Positions 10,143-20,035 of a DNA stretch of 46,265 bases are shown piece by piece (the stretch's first letter is position 1; the number at the start of each line of letters is the position of its first letter). The translations under genes were made by a program, and so were the position numbers. Below the pieces are notes generated by a model, which saw nothing but the letters and a program-made list of their open reading frames with translations, was not told where the DNA came from and made no database searches. Source of the stretch: Pelagibacteraceae bacterium AG-349-O05 (lineage in GTDB: Bacteria; Pseudomonadota; Alphaproteobacteria; Pelagibacterales; Pelagibacteraceae); NCBI GenBank assembly GCA_003281005.1, contig QCDE01000009.1:1-46265 (forward strand). Reading direction: 5' to 3'.

Positions 10143-10914
10143 CTAAAATACTTGCCATTTGATCTACTTGATTGCTGGATGAAGAAAGTTTTTGACTTAA
10201 CCATCCTTTTGATTTTTCAAATTTTTTAATAATTACATCTTCGCCAAATTTATCTTTTAATATTTCATGTGCGTCACCTATTCCGTCAATCAATCCTAAA
10301 TTTTTTGCTTTACTGCCTGACCAAAACTCACCTGAAAAAAGTTCTACATCAGATTTGTTTAATTTTGATCCTCTACTTTTTTCAACAACATCTATAAAGT
10401 CTTTATGAAGATCCAATTGAATATTTTTTAATCTTTCGATATCATCTTTTTTTTCTTCTAAAAATGGATCAAGTGTGCTTTTGTTTTTGCCAGCAGTATG
10501 AACTCTTCTTTCAACCCCAATTTTTTTTATCAACTCAGTAAATCCAAAAGAAGAATATATCACTCCTATAGATCCAATTATTGAACTTGAATTTGCATAA
10601 ATTTCGTCCCCAGCACAAGAAATCAGATAACCTCCGGAGGCTGCTACATCTTCAGCGAATACGACAACTTTTTTTTTGTGTTTTTTTGCTTGTTGTCTAA
10701 TAAAACTGTAGATTAAATGAGATTGAACTGGTGATCCTCCTGGAGAATTGATTGATATAGCAACACATGCCGCTTTTTTCAGAGAAAAAGCCTTTTTAAT
10801 TAGTTCTTCTTGACCTGCAAAATCAATTCCTTGTTTAAATTTTCCTGCGTTACCAATAATCCCACGTAATTTTAAGTGAGCAACGATTTTTTTCTTTTTA
10901 AAAAAAGAGAACAT
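10108..10914 (-). CDS. S49 family serine peptidase (SppA/SohB-like)
   Basis: 268 residues. The fold markers are INSPGGSP near residue 55, [13 protein letters not shown] with the likely nucleophile Ser93, SIIGSIGVI near 111, and AGKNKS with the likely general-base Lys145. These match the short S49 peptidases of the signal-peptide-peptidase/SohB group, which use a Ser-Lys dyad to degrade residual signal peptides or membrane fragments. There is no strong N-terminal membrane helix (the opening is MFSFFKKKK), so it may be cytoplasmic or peripherally attached. It heads the glyQ-glyS-ppdK run and faces the polyprenyl synthase gene across a 114-base divergent gap. The exact substrate is unknown. Confidence 0.88.
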   Translation of the reverse strand: MFSFFKKKKIVAHLKLRGIIGNAGKFKQGIDFAGQEELIKKAFSLKKAACVAISINSPGGSPVQSHLIYSFIRQQAKKHKKKVVVFAEDVAASGGYLISCAGDEIYANSSSIIGSIGVIYSSFGFTELIKKIGVERRVHTAGKNKSTLDPFLEEKKDDIERLKNIQLDLHKDFIDVVEKSRGSKLNKSDVELFSGEFWSGSKAKNLGLIDGIGDAHEILKDKFGEDVIIKKFEKSKGWLSQKLSSSSNQVDQMASILDERSIWQRYGF

Positions 10915-11028
10915 AGGTAAGTCTTATAGAATTATTTATTGAATATAAAGACTACTTATAATTGAAGAAACTGGTGCGTCAATTGATAAGTAATATATAT
11001 AAACAAATTATACTAATTTAAAAATGTT
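10915..11028. promoter_or_regulatory. Divergent intergenic region between the S49 peptidase and polyprenyl synthase genes
   Basis: This 114-base, strongly A+T-rich gap separates two genes read away from each other, so it must hold promoters for both. On the plus strand TTGATA at 10983-10988 and TATACT at 11009-11014 resemble -35 and -10 boxes, but the 20-base spacing is longer than ideal. No clear minus-strand box, riboswitch fold or terminator was found. Confidence 0.35.
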
Positions 11029-12042
11029 ATGGGAACAGTTGTACAGCTTAAAAATCAGATAAATGATTCATATTTTCAGCTTAAAGACTCTGTTGAAGAA
11101 AAACTGGTTTTAACCGAAGAGAAAATAAAGTCAAAATTATCTAGTGACGTACAGTTGGTTCAAAAAATGACAGATTATCACATAGAAACTGGCGGAAAAA
11201 GACTAAGAGCTTTACTAACATTGGGTAGTGCAAAATTATGCGGTTACTCTAAAGGCTCTAGAGATATAAATTTAGCTGCGTGTGTTGAGTTAATTCACAG
11301 CGCAACGTTGATGCATGATGATGTAATTGATGAAGGCACTGTAAGAAGAGGGAAAGAAACTTTAAACAAAGTTTGGGATAATCATTCATCAGTTTTAATA
11401 GGAGATTACCTATTGAGCAGATGTTTTGAAATGATGGTAGAAGACGGAAACCTAGAAGTTTTAAAGTTATTATCGTCCACTTCATCTAAAATTGCTCAAG
11501 GAGAAGTTCTACAACTTCAACACAAAGGTGAAGTTGATATGCTGGAAGAAACATACTTAAAAATAATCTCAGCTAAAACTGCTGAGTTATTTGCAGCAGC
11601 AACTAAAGTTGGTGCAATTTTATCTAATGCAGAAAATAAAGAAAAAGATGCTTTAGAATTTTATGGAAGAAACTTGGGATTAACTTTTCAAATAGCAGAC
11701 GACACACTAGACTATAATGCTGAGCTCAAACTATTTGGTAAAAAAATTGGTCAAGATTTTTTTGAAGGAAAAATTACCTTACCAATAATTTTACTTTTTC
11801 AAAAATCAGGAAATGATGAAAAGAAAATTTTGTCAAATATGTTTAAAAAAGATTTTAGAACAAAAGATGACTTTAATGAAATTATTGGTCTTATAAATAA
11901 GTATAAAATAATTCAGGAATGCTATCACAAAGCACAGCACTATATAAATTTAGCTTCAAATTCTCTAAGTGTATTTAAAGACTCTGAAGAAAAAAATATT
12001 CTTAAAAGATTAACATCATTTAGTTTATCAAGAAATTTTTAG
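11029..12042 (+). CDS. ispB: Long-chain trans-polyprenyl diphosphate synthase (octaprenyl type)
   Basis: 337 residues. The first Asp-rich motif is LMHDDVIDEG (DDxxD) near residue 95 and the second is IADDTLDY near 225. GGKRLRALL near 55 and the KTAELFAAAT segment also match. The residues before the first Asp-rich motif (AT-LMHDDVID) and the overall length resemble IspB-like enzymes that condense many isopentenyl units to make the ubiquinone side chain. Exact chain length cannot be read here. It stands alone on the plus strand and its stop overlaps the converging pdxH stop by four bases. It differs clearly from the short-chain enzyme at 15701-16573, so the window has both. Confidence 0.88.
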   Translation: MGTVVQLKNQINDSYFQLKDSVEEKLVLTEEKIKSKLSSDVQLVQKMTDYHIETGGKRLRALLTLGSAKLCGYSKGSRDINLAACVELIHSATLMHDDVIDEGTVRRGKETLNKVWDNHSSVLIGDYLLSRCFEMMVEDGNLEVLKLLSSTSSKIAQGEVLQLQHKGEVDMLEETYLKIISAKTAELFAAATKVGAILSNAENKEKDALEFYGRNLGLTFQIADDTLDYNAELKLFGKKIGQDFFEGKITLPIILLFQKSGNDEKKILSNMFKKDFRTKDDFNEIIGLINKYKIIQECYHKAQHYINLASNSLSVFKDSEEKNILKRLTSFSLSRNF

Positions 12043-12665
12043 GGACTTAATAAAGATTTTATCCACTTTCCAGATTTATCTTTATCATATTTTAATCTCT
12101 CGTGGATTCTGTTCTCACCATCAAGCCAAAATTCAATACTCTCTGGAGATAAAATCCATCCAGACCAGTGACTTGGTCTTGGTACATCTGATTTGTTGCT
12201 ATATTTTTTTTTGTAATCTTGTATAGATTTTAACAATTGTTCTCGCGAATTTAGTTCTTCACTTTGCTTAGAAGCCCATGCTCCTATTCGACTTTCATAC
12301 GCTCTAGATGAATAATATTCATCTGCAACCTGATCAGGAACTAAAGAAACCTTTCCATTAATTCTTATTTGTCTTAAGAGACTTTTCCAATGGAAACACA
12401 TCGCAGCATACGGGCTTTCTTTTAATTCATTTCCCTTTTGACTGTTTAAATTTGTATAAAATACAAATCCATCTTTGTTGAAATCTTTAAGTAAAACCAT
12501 TCTAACTGAAGGAATGTTTTTTTGATTTGATGTGGCCAAAGCAACAGCGTTTGGATCATTTGGCTCAGTTTTCTTTGCTTCCTCCATCCATTCATGAAAT
12601 AAATGAATTGGATCATCTATATCAAGAAAGCAACTATTAAGACCTAAAGAGTTTTTTTGATTCAT
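12039..12665 (-). CDS. pdxH: Pyridoxamine 5'-phosphate oxidase
   Basis: 208 residues, typical of the family, which oxidises pyridoxine or pyridoxamine 5'-phosphate to pyridoxal phosphate using FMN. Supporting segments are DPNAVALATSNQKNIPSVRMVLLKDF read in pieces (ALAT and VRMVLLK near 42-60), FYTNLNSQKGNEL for FMN phosphate binding, ASKQSEELNSR, and the C-terminal PSHWSGW and ENRIHERLKY motifs. The gene converges with the polyprenyl synthase, sharing four bases at the stops, and diverges from aroC with a 33-base gap. Nothing appears missing. Confidence 0.95.
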   Translation of the reverse strand: MNQKNSLGLNSCFLDIDDPIHLFHEWMEEAKKTEPNDPNAVALATSNQKNIPSVRMVLLKDFNKDGFVFYTNLNSQKGNELKESPYAAMCFHWKSLLRQIRINGKVSLVPDQVADEYYSSRAYESRIGAWASKQSEELNSREQLLKSIQDYKKKYSNKSDVPRPSHWSGWILSPESIEFWLDGENRIHERLKYDKDKSGKWIKSLLSP

Positions 12666-12685
12666 AATTTAAACAAAATAATCTA

Positions 12686-12691
12686 TATAAT
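12686..12691 (+). promoter_or_regulatory. Candidate -10 box for aroC
   Basis: A perfect TATAAT ends only seven bases before the aroC ATG at 12699, so a start site at the usual distance would fall at or next to the start codon. No well-spaced -35 box is visible. This would give a leaderless or nearly leaderless transcript. Confidence 0.4.
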
Positions 12692-12698
12692 ATAAATA

Positions 12699-13781
12699 AT
12701 GTCATTTAATACTTTTGGAAAGCTATTTCGTTTCACAACTTGGGGAGAGTCTCATGGACCTGCAATTGGTTGTATTGTTGATGGTTGTCCTCCAAACATA
12801 AATCTCAAAGAGCAAGATATTCAAATAGAATTAGACAAAAGAAAACCAGGACAATCTAAATTTACAACTCAGAGAAAAGAGGATGATAAAGTTCAAATAT
12901 TGTCAGGAATATTTGAGGGTAAAACAACAGGAACACCTATTTCACTCATAATCTACAACAAAGATATGAGATCTAAAGATTATAGTAATATTAAAGATAA
13001 GTTCAGGCCAGGTCATGCAGATTTTACTTATTTTAAAAAATATGGAATTAGAGACTATAGAGGTGGTGGCAGATCTTCTGCTAGAGAAACTGCAGCACGA
13101 GTTGCCGCTGGTGCAATAGCGAAAGTTGTACTTCAAAAAAAATTAGGTAAAAAATTTAAAGTAATTGGTGCAGTAACTCAGCTAGGAATTCTTGGATGTG
13201 ATACAAATCAATGGAACGATAAAGTAATTTCAAAAAATCCATTTTTTTGTCCAGATAAATCAATGATTAAATTATGGGAAAAATATTTGCTTGGTGTAAG
13301 AAAATCAGGCTCCTCATGTGGAGCAGTGATTGAAATAAGAGCAAGAGGTATTCCAGTTGGTTTAGGTGCTCCAATTTATTCAAAATTGGATACTGACATA
13401 GCTTCAGGTCTAATGAGTATTAATGCAGTTAAAGGTGTAAATATTGGTGCAGGAATGAACTCAGCACAATTAAGTGGGGAACAAAATTCAGATGAAATTT
13501 CTTTAAAAGGAAATAAATTAAAATTCAATTCAAATAAAGCAGGTGGAATTCTTGGTGGAATTTCTACGGGCCAAGAAATTATTGCATCTTTTGCTGTCAA
13601 ACCAACATCGTCAATTTTAACTAGTAGAAAAACTATAAATAAATTTGGGAAAAATACTTCAATATCTGTTAAAGGTAGACATGATCCTTGTGTAGGAATT
13701 AGAGCTGTACCAATTGGTGAAGCTATGATGAACTGTGTTTTACTTGACCACTACTTAATGAATAAAGCCCAATGTAGTTAG
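12699..13781 (+). CDS. aroC: Chorismate synthase
   Basis: 360 residues. It converts 5-enolpyruvylshikimate 3-phosphate to chorismate using reduced FMN, the last common step to aromatic amino acids and folate precursors. The family signatures are all present: [17 protein letters not shown] at residues 9-25, [19 protein letters not shown] near 127, and [18 protein letters not shown] near 328. It diverges from pdxH with a 33-base gap and converges with dxs six bases after its stop. The likely promoter sits so close to the ATG that translation may begin without a leader. Confidence 0.97.
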   Translation: MSFNTFGKLFRFTTWGESHGPAIGCIVDGCPPNINLKEQDIQIELDKRKPGQSKFTTQRKEDDKVQILSGIFEGKTTGTPISLIIYNKDMRSKDYSNIKDKFRPGHADFTYFKKYGIRDYRGGGRSSARETAARVAAGAIAKVVLQKKLGKKFKVIGAVTQLGILGCDTNQWNDKVISKNPFFCPDKSMIKLWEKYLLGVRKSGSSCGAVIEIRARGIPVGLGAPIYSKLDTDIASGLMSINAVKGVNIGAGMNSAQLSGEQNSDEISLKGNKLKFNSNKAGGILGGISTGQEIIASFAVKPTSSILTSRKTINKFGKNTSISVKGRHDPCVGIRAVPIGEAMMNCVLLDHYLMNKAQCS

Positions 13782-13787
13782 CCTAAA

Positions 13788-15704
13788 TTAATTTTTCACA
13801 ACTCTTATTGTCTCCTTTTGAAACAAAATATCAGCAATTTTCTTAGAAATTTGAGAACTGTTTAATCCAGCTTTATCATACATTTTTTTTGGATCATCTT
13901 GTTCAATAAATTGATCTGGTAAAGTCATTGATCTAAATTTTAAACCTTTATCAAATACTCCTTTTTCAGCTAATAAATTTTTAACATGAGAACCGAAACC
14001 ACCTATTGATCCCTCTTCAACAGTTATCATAAGCTCATGTTCCTTAGCAGATTTTAATATAAGCTCTTTGTCTAAAGGCTTGGCAAATCTGGCGTCTATC
14101 AAAGTTGTTGAAACTCCTTTTACTTTTAATTCCTCTACAGCTAACTTGCATTCCTCAAGTCGAGTACCGAGGTTTAAAATACAAACTTGTGTCCCTTGTT
14201 GAATGACTCTCCCTTTACCAATTTCAATTTTTTCTTCTATTGATGGGAGATCAACACCTACTCCAGTTCCTCTTGGATATCTAATTGCAGAAGGTCTGTC
14301 ATTTACATCTACTGAAGTATTAATCATTTTAACTAGTTCAGCTTCATCACTTGCTGCCATTACTACAAAATTAGGTAAAGTTGATAAGTAAGTTATATCA
14401 AATGAACCAGCATGTGTTGATCCATCAGCACCAACTAATCCTGCTCTATCTATCGCAAATCTAACTGGTAAACTTTGGATGGCAACATCGTGGACAACTT
14501 GATCATATGCTCTCTGTAAAAATGTAGAATAAATTGCTGCATATGGTTTGTATCCCTCGGTTGCTAGACCAGCTGCAAAAGTTACAGCATGTTGTTCTGC
14601 TATTCCTACATCAAACATTCTATTTGGAAACTCCTTTCCAAAAATATCCATACCAGTCCCTCCTGGCATCGCTGCTGTTATTCCTACTATTTTGCTATCT
14701 TTTTTGGCATGTTTAACTAACGTGTTTGCAAATACTTTTGTATAAGCTGGAAGGTTTGATTTGCTCTTTACTTGTTCGCCAGTCTCAACATTAAATTTTG
14801 ACACTCCATGATAATGATCATTTGCTTTTTCTGCATAAGAATAGCCTTTTCCTTTTTGAGTTTTGATATGAATCATTATAGGACCCTCATGTCTTGACTC
14901 TTTTGCGTTTTTAAAAATTGGAACTAGGCTTGATAAATCATGACCATCTATAGGACCTGCATAATAAAAACCAAGTGAACTAAACAATGTACCTCCAGTA
15001 ACTGCTGAACGGAAAAAATCTTCTGCTTTTCCTGCTTTAGCACTAAATCTTTTTGAAAATGCAGATGTAATTAACTTTAAGGTTTCTCTAAGACTAAAAT
15101 ATATTTTACCAGTAAATAATTTTGCCAAGTAGGTTCTCATTGCTCCAACTGGTTTTGCAATTGACATGTCATTATCATTTAAAATAACTATTATTTTTGT
15201 TTTAGATGCCCCAGCATTATTCATGGCTTCATAAGCCATACCTGCACTAATTGCTCCATCGCCTATGACAGCTATTACATTGGAAGACTTGTTTTCTAAT
15301 TTATTTGCCTCTGCAATTCCTAATGCAGATGAAATAGATGTTGAACTATGGGCTGCTCCAAATGGGTCATACTCACTCTCAGATCTTTTTGTAAAACCTG
15401 ATAAACCATCACCCTGTCGTAAAGTTCTAATTTTATCTTTTCTTCCAGTTAAAATTTTATGTGGGTAAGATTGATGACCAACATCCCATATTAATTTATC
15501 ATTTGGTGTATCAAAAACATAATGAAGTGCAACTGTTAATTCAACCACTCCCAATCCAGCACCAAGGTGACCTCCTGTTTCTGAAACAGCACTTATCATT
15601 TCCTCCCTCACCTCATCTGCTACTTTTTGTAAATTATCTTCAGAAACTTTTCTTAAATCAGATGGAAAGTTTATATTATTTAAAAATTGATAATTTTTTT
15701 TCAT
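13788..15704 (-). CDS. dxs: 1-deoxy-D-xylulose-5-phosphate synthase
   Basis: 638 residues. This thiamine-diphosphate enzyme condenses pyruvate and glyceraldehyde 3-phosphate, the entry step of the methylerythritol phosphate pathway. Evidence includes [17 protein letters not shown] near 73, the ThDP/Mg motif [18 protein letters not shown] near 151, the DGHD of the substrate site, and the [15 protein letters not shown] activation-loop segment near 370 with the catalytic Glu. Its start overlaps the ispA stop by four bases (ATGA), giving an xseB-ispA-dxs run that is common in proteobacteria. Dxs and IspA are therefore probably co-expressed for isoprenoid supply. Confidence 0.97.
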   Translation of the reverse strand: MKKNYQFLNNINFPSDLRKVSEDNLQKVADEVREEMISAVSETGGHLGAGLGVVELTVALHYVFDTPNDKLIWDVGHQSYPHKILTGRKDKIRTLRQGDGLSGFTKRSESEYDPFGAAHSSTSISSALGIAEANKLENKSSNVIAVIGDGAISAGMAYEAMNNAGASKTKIIVILNDNDMSIAKPVGAMRTYLAKLFTGKIYFSLRETLKLITSAFSKRFSAKAGKAEDFFRSAVTGGTLFSSLGFYYAGPIDGHDLSSLVPIFKNAKESRHEGPIMIHIKTQKGKGYSYAEKANDHYHGVSKFNVETGEQVKSKSNLPAYTKVFANTLVKHAKKDSKIVGITAAMPGGTGMDIFGKEFPNRMFDVGIAEQHAVTFAAGLATEGYKPYAAIYSTFLQRAYDQVVHDVAIQSLPVRFAIDRAGLVGADGSTHAGSFDITYLSTLPNFVVMAASDEAELVKMINTSVDVNDRPSAIRYPRGTGVGVDLPSIEEKIEIGKGRVIQQGTQVCILNLGTRLEECKLAVEELKVKGVSTTLIDARFAKPLDKELILKSAKEHELMITVEEGSIGGFGSHVKNLLAEKGVFDKGLKFRSMTLPDQFIEQDDPKKMYDKAGLNSSQISKKIADILFQKETIRVVKN

Positions 15705-16573
15705 TTTTTTCTATTCAATATATAACCTAACGTTTCATTTATTTTTTCAGATTTTGAACCATATTTTCTTAAATTCTTATTAATATCTTTTATTATATTA
15801 TCACAATACTTAAGTGAGTCATCATAGCCTATTAAATTTATAAGTGTTGCCTTGCCTTTTTTTTGATCTTTTCCCGTTTTTTTTCCAGCTTCCTTAGAAT
15901 TACTTTTCAAATCAATTAAATCATCAGCTATTTGGAATAATAGACCAATTTTTGATCCAATATTTTCAAAAAATTTAATTTCTTGAATTGTTTTTTTCTT
16001 AATTATTGCTGGAGCTGCACAACAAAAACTAAATAACATTCCAGTTTTTTTTATTTCCATTTCTAATATTTTATTTCTTGATATTTTCTTTCTTTCATAA
16101 CTTAAATCTAAATATTGCCCACCGGCTATTCCCAAATGTCCTGAACATTCTGATAATTTTTTGATTAGGTTGATTTTTATCTTTTCATTTAGTTTCAATT
16201 TAGGGCTTGATAAAATTTCAAAAGATAAAGTCAGTAATGAATTTCCAGCTAGAACTGCTGTAGATTCACCAAATTTAATGTGAGCTGAAGGTTTTCCTCT
16301 TCTTATATCATCATCATCCATGCAGGGTAGATCGTCATGAATAAGTGAATAAGCATGAATACATTCAACTGCTGATCCAACTATTATCAATGTTTTATAA
16401 TCTATTGAAAATAATGACCCTAAGTCGATTAAGATTTTAGATCTTATTTTTTTTCCACCTGGAAACAAACCATACTTCATGGGTGACATTAGCTGAGAAT
16501 ATTTCTGCGAATTTATATATTCTTTAAGAAATATATTTGTATCTTTGGCTATTTTATTAAGTTGTTTTTTCAT
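15701..16573 (-). CDS. ispA: Short-chain prenyl transferase, farnesyl diphosphate synthase type
   Basis: 290 residues. The first Asp-rich motif [13 protein letters not shown] near residue 80 has the DDxxxxD arrangement of bacterial type II farnesyl diphosphate synthases. The second is QIADDLIDL near 215, and [10 protein letters not shown] lies near 40. It joins dimethylallyl and isopentenyl diphosphates to C10-C15 products in the cytoplasm. It overlaps xseB by 17 bases upstream and dxs by four downstream. A geranylgeranyl product cannot be excluded from sequence alone. Confidence 0.92.
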   Translation of the reverse strand: MKKQLNKIAKDTNIFLKEYINSQKYSQLMSPMKYGLFPGGKKIRSKILIDLGSLFSIDYKTLIIVGSAVECIHAYSLIHDDLPCMDDDDIRRGKPSAHIKFGESTAVLAGNSLLTLSFEILSSPKLKLNEKIKINLIKKLSECSGHLGIAGGQYLDLSYERKKISRNKILEMEIKKTGMLFSFCCAAPAIIKKKTIQEIKFFENIGSKIGLLFQIADDLIDLKSNSKEAGKKTGKDQKKGKATLINLIGYDDSLKYCDNIIKDINKNLRKYGSKSEKINETLGYILNRKK

Positions 16574-16805
16574 TTTTTTTAGCTATCTCTTTAATCTTTT
16601 TACTTGTCTCTTCCCCAATGGATTTAAAATTTTTGTGAAATTTCTTTTCAATAATATTATTTAATTTTAGGAGTTCTTGATAACTGTCAATTGAATTGTT
16701 TAAATCTTTTTCCTTCTCTAGGGAATCTATAATCTTATTTGCTTTTTCTGTAAGCTCCTCAACTGAATACTGATCATAATCAGGTGGTAATATTTTATCT
16801 TTCAT
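16557..16805 (-). CDS. xseB: Exodeoxyribonuclease VII small subunit
   Basis: 82 residues, the usual size. The N-terminal helix YSVEELTEKANKIIDSLE followed by a second helix around SIDSYQELLKLN matches the XseB helical-hairpin pattern, in which several small subunits decorate one XseA to degrade single-stranded DNA. XseA is not in this window. The position directly upstream of ispA and dxs is the conserved proteobacterial order. The Lys-rich tail after residue 65 is not diagnostic. Only 17 bases separate its ATG from the divergent Sua5/YrdC start. Confidence 0.85.
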   Translation of the reverse strand: MKDKILPPDYDQYSVEELTEKANKIIDSLEKEKDLNNSIDSYQELLKLNNIIEKKFHKNFKSIGEETSKKIKEIAKKNEKTT

Positions 16806-16810
16806 ATAAT
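16805..16810 (+). promoter_or_regulatory. Candidate -10 box for the threonylcarbamoyl-AMP synthase gene
   Basis: TATAAT here begins on the last base of the divergent xseB start codon and ends 12 bases before the plus-strand ATG at 16823. A transcript from it would have a leader of only about five bases. No convincing -35 box was seen. Confidence 0.35.
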
Positions 16811-16822
16811 AATTATTAATAC

Positions 16823-17755
16823 ATGAAATCTATTCAATCAAATATCAAAAAAGCAAAAAAATATTTAGATAATAATCATTGTGTTGCGGTACCAACAGAA
16901 ACTGTTTATGGATTAGCTGCAAACGCTTACTCGAATAGTGCAGTTAAGAAAATATTTAGTCTAAAAAAAAGACCACTAAACAATCCTCTTATTGTCCATT
17001 ATTACGATATTCAAAGACTTAAAAAGGACTGTGATATAAATAAGAATTTAGTAAAACTTTATAAAAAATTTTCTCCAGGTCCGATAACTTATGTTTTGAA
17101 ATTAAAAAATAAATCAAAAATATCAAAATTTGTCACTAATAATAAAAAAAGTATTGCCGTACGTTTTCCTAAACATAAAATATTTAGAAATTTATTAAAA
17201 AATTTAAATTATCCAGTAGCTGCGCCTAGTGCAAATATATCCTCAAGATTAAGTTCAGTTAAACCATCTGATGTGGAAGAGGAATTTGGTTCAAAAATAA
17301 AATATATTTTAAATGGAGGAAAGAGTAAAATTGGAGTTGAGTCTACAATATTAAATCTTTTGGAAAAGCCCTCACTTTTAAGATATGGAGGCTTAGATAC
17401 TAAAAAAATTGAAAATGTTTTAAAAAAAAAATTATTAATTAATATAAATTCAAAAAAAAAATTAGCACCTGGTTTATTTCCTTTACATTACTCACCAGGG
17501 ATACCTTTAAGAGTTAATGTTAAAAAACCAAAAAAAGACGAGGCTTATTTATTAATAAAAAAAAGAAAATTAAAATTAAAAAATTATTATTATTTATCCA
17601 AAGTAAAAAATATAAAGGAGGCTGCAAAGAATTTATATTCAACTTTAAGAAAAATTAAAAACGATGGTTTTAAAAAAATTGCAGTTGAAACGATACCAAA
17701 CAAAGGTCTTGGCAAAACAATTAACGATAGATTAAACAGAGCCTCTAAATATTAA
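16823..17755 (+). CDS. L-threonylcarbamoyladenylate synthase (Sua5/YrdC)
   Basis: 310 residues, the two-domain Sua5 form. The N-terminal YrdC domain (about 1-200) has VPTETVYGLAANA near 22, KKRPLNNPLIVHY near 47, SIAVRFPKH near 112 and APSANISSRLSSVKPSDV near 134. The C-terminal Sua5 domain begins with LAPGLFPLHYSPGIPL near 214. It makes threonylcarbamoyl-AMP from threonine, bicarbonate and ATP for the t6A base at position 37 of ANN-decoding tRNAs. Its stop overlaps the next ABC ATPase start by one base (TAATG), so the exporter genes are probably in the same transcript. Confidence 0.92.
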   Translation: MKSIQSNIKKAKKYLDNNHCVAVPTETVYGLAANAYSNSAVKKIFSLKKRPLNNPLIVHYYDIQRLKKDCDINKNLVKLYKKFSPGPITYVLKLKNKSKISKFVTNNKKSIAVRFPKHKIFRNLLKNLNYPVAAPSANISSRLSSVKPSDVEEEFGSKIKYILNGGKSKIGVESTILNLLEKPSLLRYGGLDTKKIENVLKKKLLININSKKKLAPGLFPLHYSPGIPLRVNVKKPKKDEAYLLIKKRKLKLKNYYYLSKVKNIKEAAKNLYSTLRKIKNDGFKKIAVETIPNKGLGKTINDRLNRASKY

Positions 17756-18477
17756 TGACAAATTCTATTGAAGTAATCAATCTATCAAAAAAATATAAAG
17801 ATAAAGAAGCAGTGGCTAATGTAAATTTTAAAATTAATGAAAATGAAATGGTTGGTTTATTGGGACCTAATGGATGCGGAAAAACTACAACTATTGGAAT
17901 GATTTTAGGGTTATTAAAACCAAGTAGTGGTGAGGTTTTAATAAATGGAGAGAATATTGAAAAAAATAAAATCTCGCTTCTTCATAAAATGAATTTTATT
18001 TCACCATATATTGAATTACCTAAAAAACTCAAAGTTAAACAAAATTTAATTGTTTATGGAAAATTATATAATATTCAAAATTTAAATGACCGAATAGATT
18101 ACCTTGCAAATAAACTTAGATTAAAAGACCTTTTAAACAAAATTACTGGAGAACTTTCTTCTGGACAAAAAAATAGGGTAAGTCTTGCTAAAGCTTTAAT
18201 AAATGATCCAAAGGTACTTTTGTTGGACGAACCTACTGCTTCATTAGATCCTGAAACTGGTGATTTTGTAAGATCGTTTTTAGAAGATTACAAGAAGGAA
18301 AAAAAAATATCAGTTTTGCTTGCCTCACATAATATGAAAGAAGTAAAAAGATTATGTAGTTCTGTTTTAATGATGAAAGATGGTTTAATAGTGGATAGAG
18401 GAACTCCTGAAGAATTAATAACGAAATATGGAAGAAAAAATTTAGAGGAAGTATTTTTAGAAATTGTGAGACAATAA
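17755..18477 (+). CDS. ABC transporter ATP-binding protein (ABC-2 exporter)
   Basis: 240 residues, a stand-alone ATPase. Walker A GPNGCGKTT is near residue 36, the signature is the variant LSSGQKNRV near 136, Walker B is VLLLDEPTASLD near 154, and the switch His is in LLASHNMKEV. There is no C-terminal sugar-binding extension of the Wzt kind, so it is more like the drug or lipid exporter ATPases paired with ABC-2 permeases. The paired permease starts two bases after its stop. The cargo is unknown. Coupling to the tRNA-modification gene upstream is probably a matter of compaction rather than function. Confidence 0.9.
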   Translation: MTNSIEVINLSKKYKDKEAVANVNFKINENEMVGLLGPNGCGKTTTIGMILGLLKPSSGEVLINGENIEKNKISLLHKMNFISPYIELPKKLKVKQNLIVYGKLYNIQNLNDRIDYLANKLRLKDLLNKITGELSSGQKNRVSLAKALINDPKVLLLDEPTASLDPETGDFVRSFLEDYKKEKKISVLLASHNMKEVKRLCSSVLMMKDGLIVDRGTPEELITKYGRKNLEEVFLEIVRQ

Positions 18478-18479
18478 AA

Positions 18480-19271
18480 ATGAATATAATTAGAATTTAC
18501 GGTCTTTTTTTAAGACACTTTTATTTAATAACTAGATCATTTCCAAGAATATTAGATTTAATTTATTGGCCTTCAATTCAAATTACTCTTTGGGGATTTA
18601 TTTCAAATTTTTTTGCAGCTCATAGCTCATACTACAGTGGTGCAGTGGGAGTTATTCTTTCATGTGCAATTCTATATGATTTTTTATTTAGAACCAGCAT
18701 TGGCTTTAATATGTTATTTTTGGAGGAAATTTGGAGCAGAAATTTTACAAACCTATTTATTGCACCGATGAAAATTAGTGAGATAATTGTCTCTCTAGTT
18801 TTTACTGCTTTAATAAGAGCATTAATTGGTTTGATCCCAGCTATACTATTAACTTCTCCATTGTTTGGCATATCTTTGCTAAAACTTGGTCTTCCTTTGG
18901 CATTTCTTTTCTTGAGTCTATATTTATTTGGAATTACGCTTGGTCTGTTTGTTTCAGCAGGATTGTTAAGATTTGGGCCATCTTTTGAGAATATTGCATG
19001 GTCAACCATGTTTTTATTAGCACCTTTTGGCTGTATTTACTATCCTGTTGAAACATTACCAGAAATCTTCCAATCAATCGCTTTTGCACTGCCATTAGTA
19101 TATATTTTTGAGGAGACTAGAAATATTTTGGTTAATGGGATGGTAAATTATGAAAACATCATAAATGCAATCTATCTAAATGGATTTTATTTAATTTTAT
19201 CAATATTTGTATTTTATTATTCTTTCGATAAAGCTAGAGACAAAGGAACATTAATAAATATTGGTGAATAA
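18480..19271 (+). CDS. ABC-2 type transporter permease
   Basis: 263 residues with about six predicted membrane helices (around 20-42, 52-72, 100-130, 138-162, 170-190 and 232-252). A conserved-looking loop SRNFTNLFIAPMKISEIIVS lies near 85 and PVETLPEIFQSIAFALPLVY near 186. The PxxxLPxxxxxxAxxxPL pattern is characteristic of the ABC-2 membrane family (NodJ/YadH-like). It forms the channel for the ATPase encoded just upstream. Substrate could be a lipid, a polysaccharide or a small molecule; nothing in the sequence decides. It converges with the GT2 gene after eight bases, and marks the edge of the accessory island that follows. Confidence 0.87.
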   Translation: MNIIRIYGLFLRHFYLITRSFPRILDLIYWPSIQITLWGFISNFFAAHSSYYSGAVGVILSCAILYDFLFRTSIGFNMLFLEEIWSRNFTNLFIAPMKISEIIVSLVFTALIRALIGLIPAILLTSPLFGISLLKLGLPLAFLFLSLYLFGITLGLFVSAGLLRFGPSFENIAWSTMFLLAPFGCIYYPVETLPEIFQSIAFALPLVYIFEETRNILVNGMVNYENIINAIYLNGFYLILSIFVFYYSFDKARDKGTLINIGE

Positions 19272-19279
19272 CGAGTTTT

Positions 19280-19999
19280 TTAATAAAAATATTTATATTT
19301 ATATATTGTTATCAAAGCAATTATAGCATCTTTAAATCTAATTTTTTTTCCATCTTTTATTTCTCTACCATTATAACTAATTGGAACTTCAGTTATTGAG
19401 CAAGATAATTTTGAAAGTTTAGTAGTAACTTCTGGGCAAAAAGAGAAATCTTTTTCTTTAATTTTTAACTTAAAAAAAATATCTTTTCTAAAAACTTTAT
19501 AACATGTATGAACATCAGTTAGAGATTGCTTATTAATATAATTTGATATTTTTGTTAAAGTATAATTTCCAAATATCCTAAAGCTTTTTGAAAAATGAAT
19601 AAAATGAGACGAAAAAGGTATTTTTTTTCTTCCCAATACTCTTGAACCATATACTACTTTGATATTTTTATTCTTGAACGGTTCTAGAAGTTTATAATAA
19701 TCTTTGGGATTATATTCTAAATCAGCATCTTGTATGAGTACTATATTTCCTTTAATGAATTTTAAGGAACTTTTAATTGCAGCTCCTTTACCCTTGTTTT
19801 TCTTATGAAAAATTACCTTGTCTACTCTTTTAAGTAATTTCTTCTTAATTAACTCCTTAGAACCATCGGAGGAGTTATCATCAACTAAAATAATTTGTTT
19901 TTTTATATTTTTTAATCTTTTTATTTGATTTATAACTTTTAAGATCGTTTTTTTTTCGTTAAAACAAGGTACTATTATGGATAAATAAATTTTATTCAC
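19280..19999 (-). CDS. Family 2 glycosyltransferase, polyprenyl-phosphate sugar synthase-like
   Basis: 239 residues with a GT-A fold opening SIIVPCFNE, then VDDNSSDGS near 38, KNKGKGAAIKSSL near 67, the metal-binding DAD of IQDADLEY near 92, and PISYNGREIKDGKKI near 211. This set matches dolichol-phosphate-mannose synthase-like enzymes, which put a sugar from a nucleotide donor on polyprenyl phosphate. There is no C-terminal membrane helix pair, only a short hydrophobic tail. It diverges by 36 bases from a GT-C-like membrane protein, which would be a natural user of such a lipid-linked sugar. The sugar is unknown. Confidence 0.82.
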   Translation of the reverse strand: MNKIYLSIIVPCFNEKKTILKVINQIKRLKNIKKQIILVDDNSSDGSKELIKKKLLKRVDKVIFHKKNKGKGAAIKSSLKFIKGNIVLIQDADLEYNPKDYYKLLEPFKNKNIKVVYGSRVLGRKKIPFSSHFIHFSKSFRIFGNYTLTKISNYINKQSLTDVHTCYKVFRKDIFFKLKIKEKDFSFCPEVTTKLSKLSCSITEVPISYNGREIKDGKKIRFKDAIIALITIYKYKYFY

Positions 20000-20035
20000 A
20001 AAATAATTTAATAGATACTGATTTTAAATAATTTA

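Noticed and set aside
18632-19009. A 125-codon minus-strand frame
   Set aside because: It is antisense to the ABC-2 permease helices; no start signal or family resemblance.
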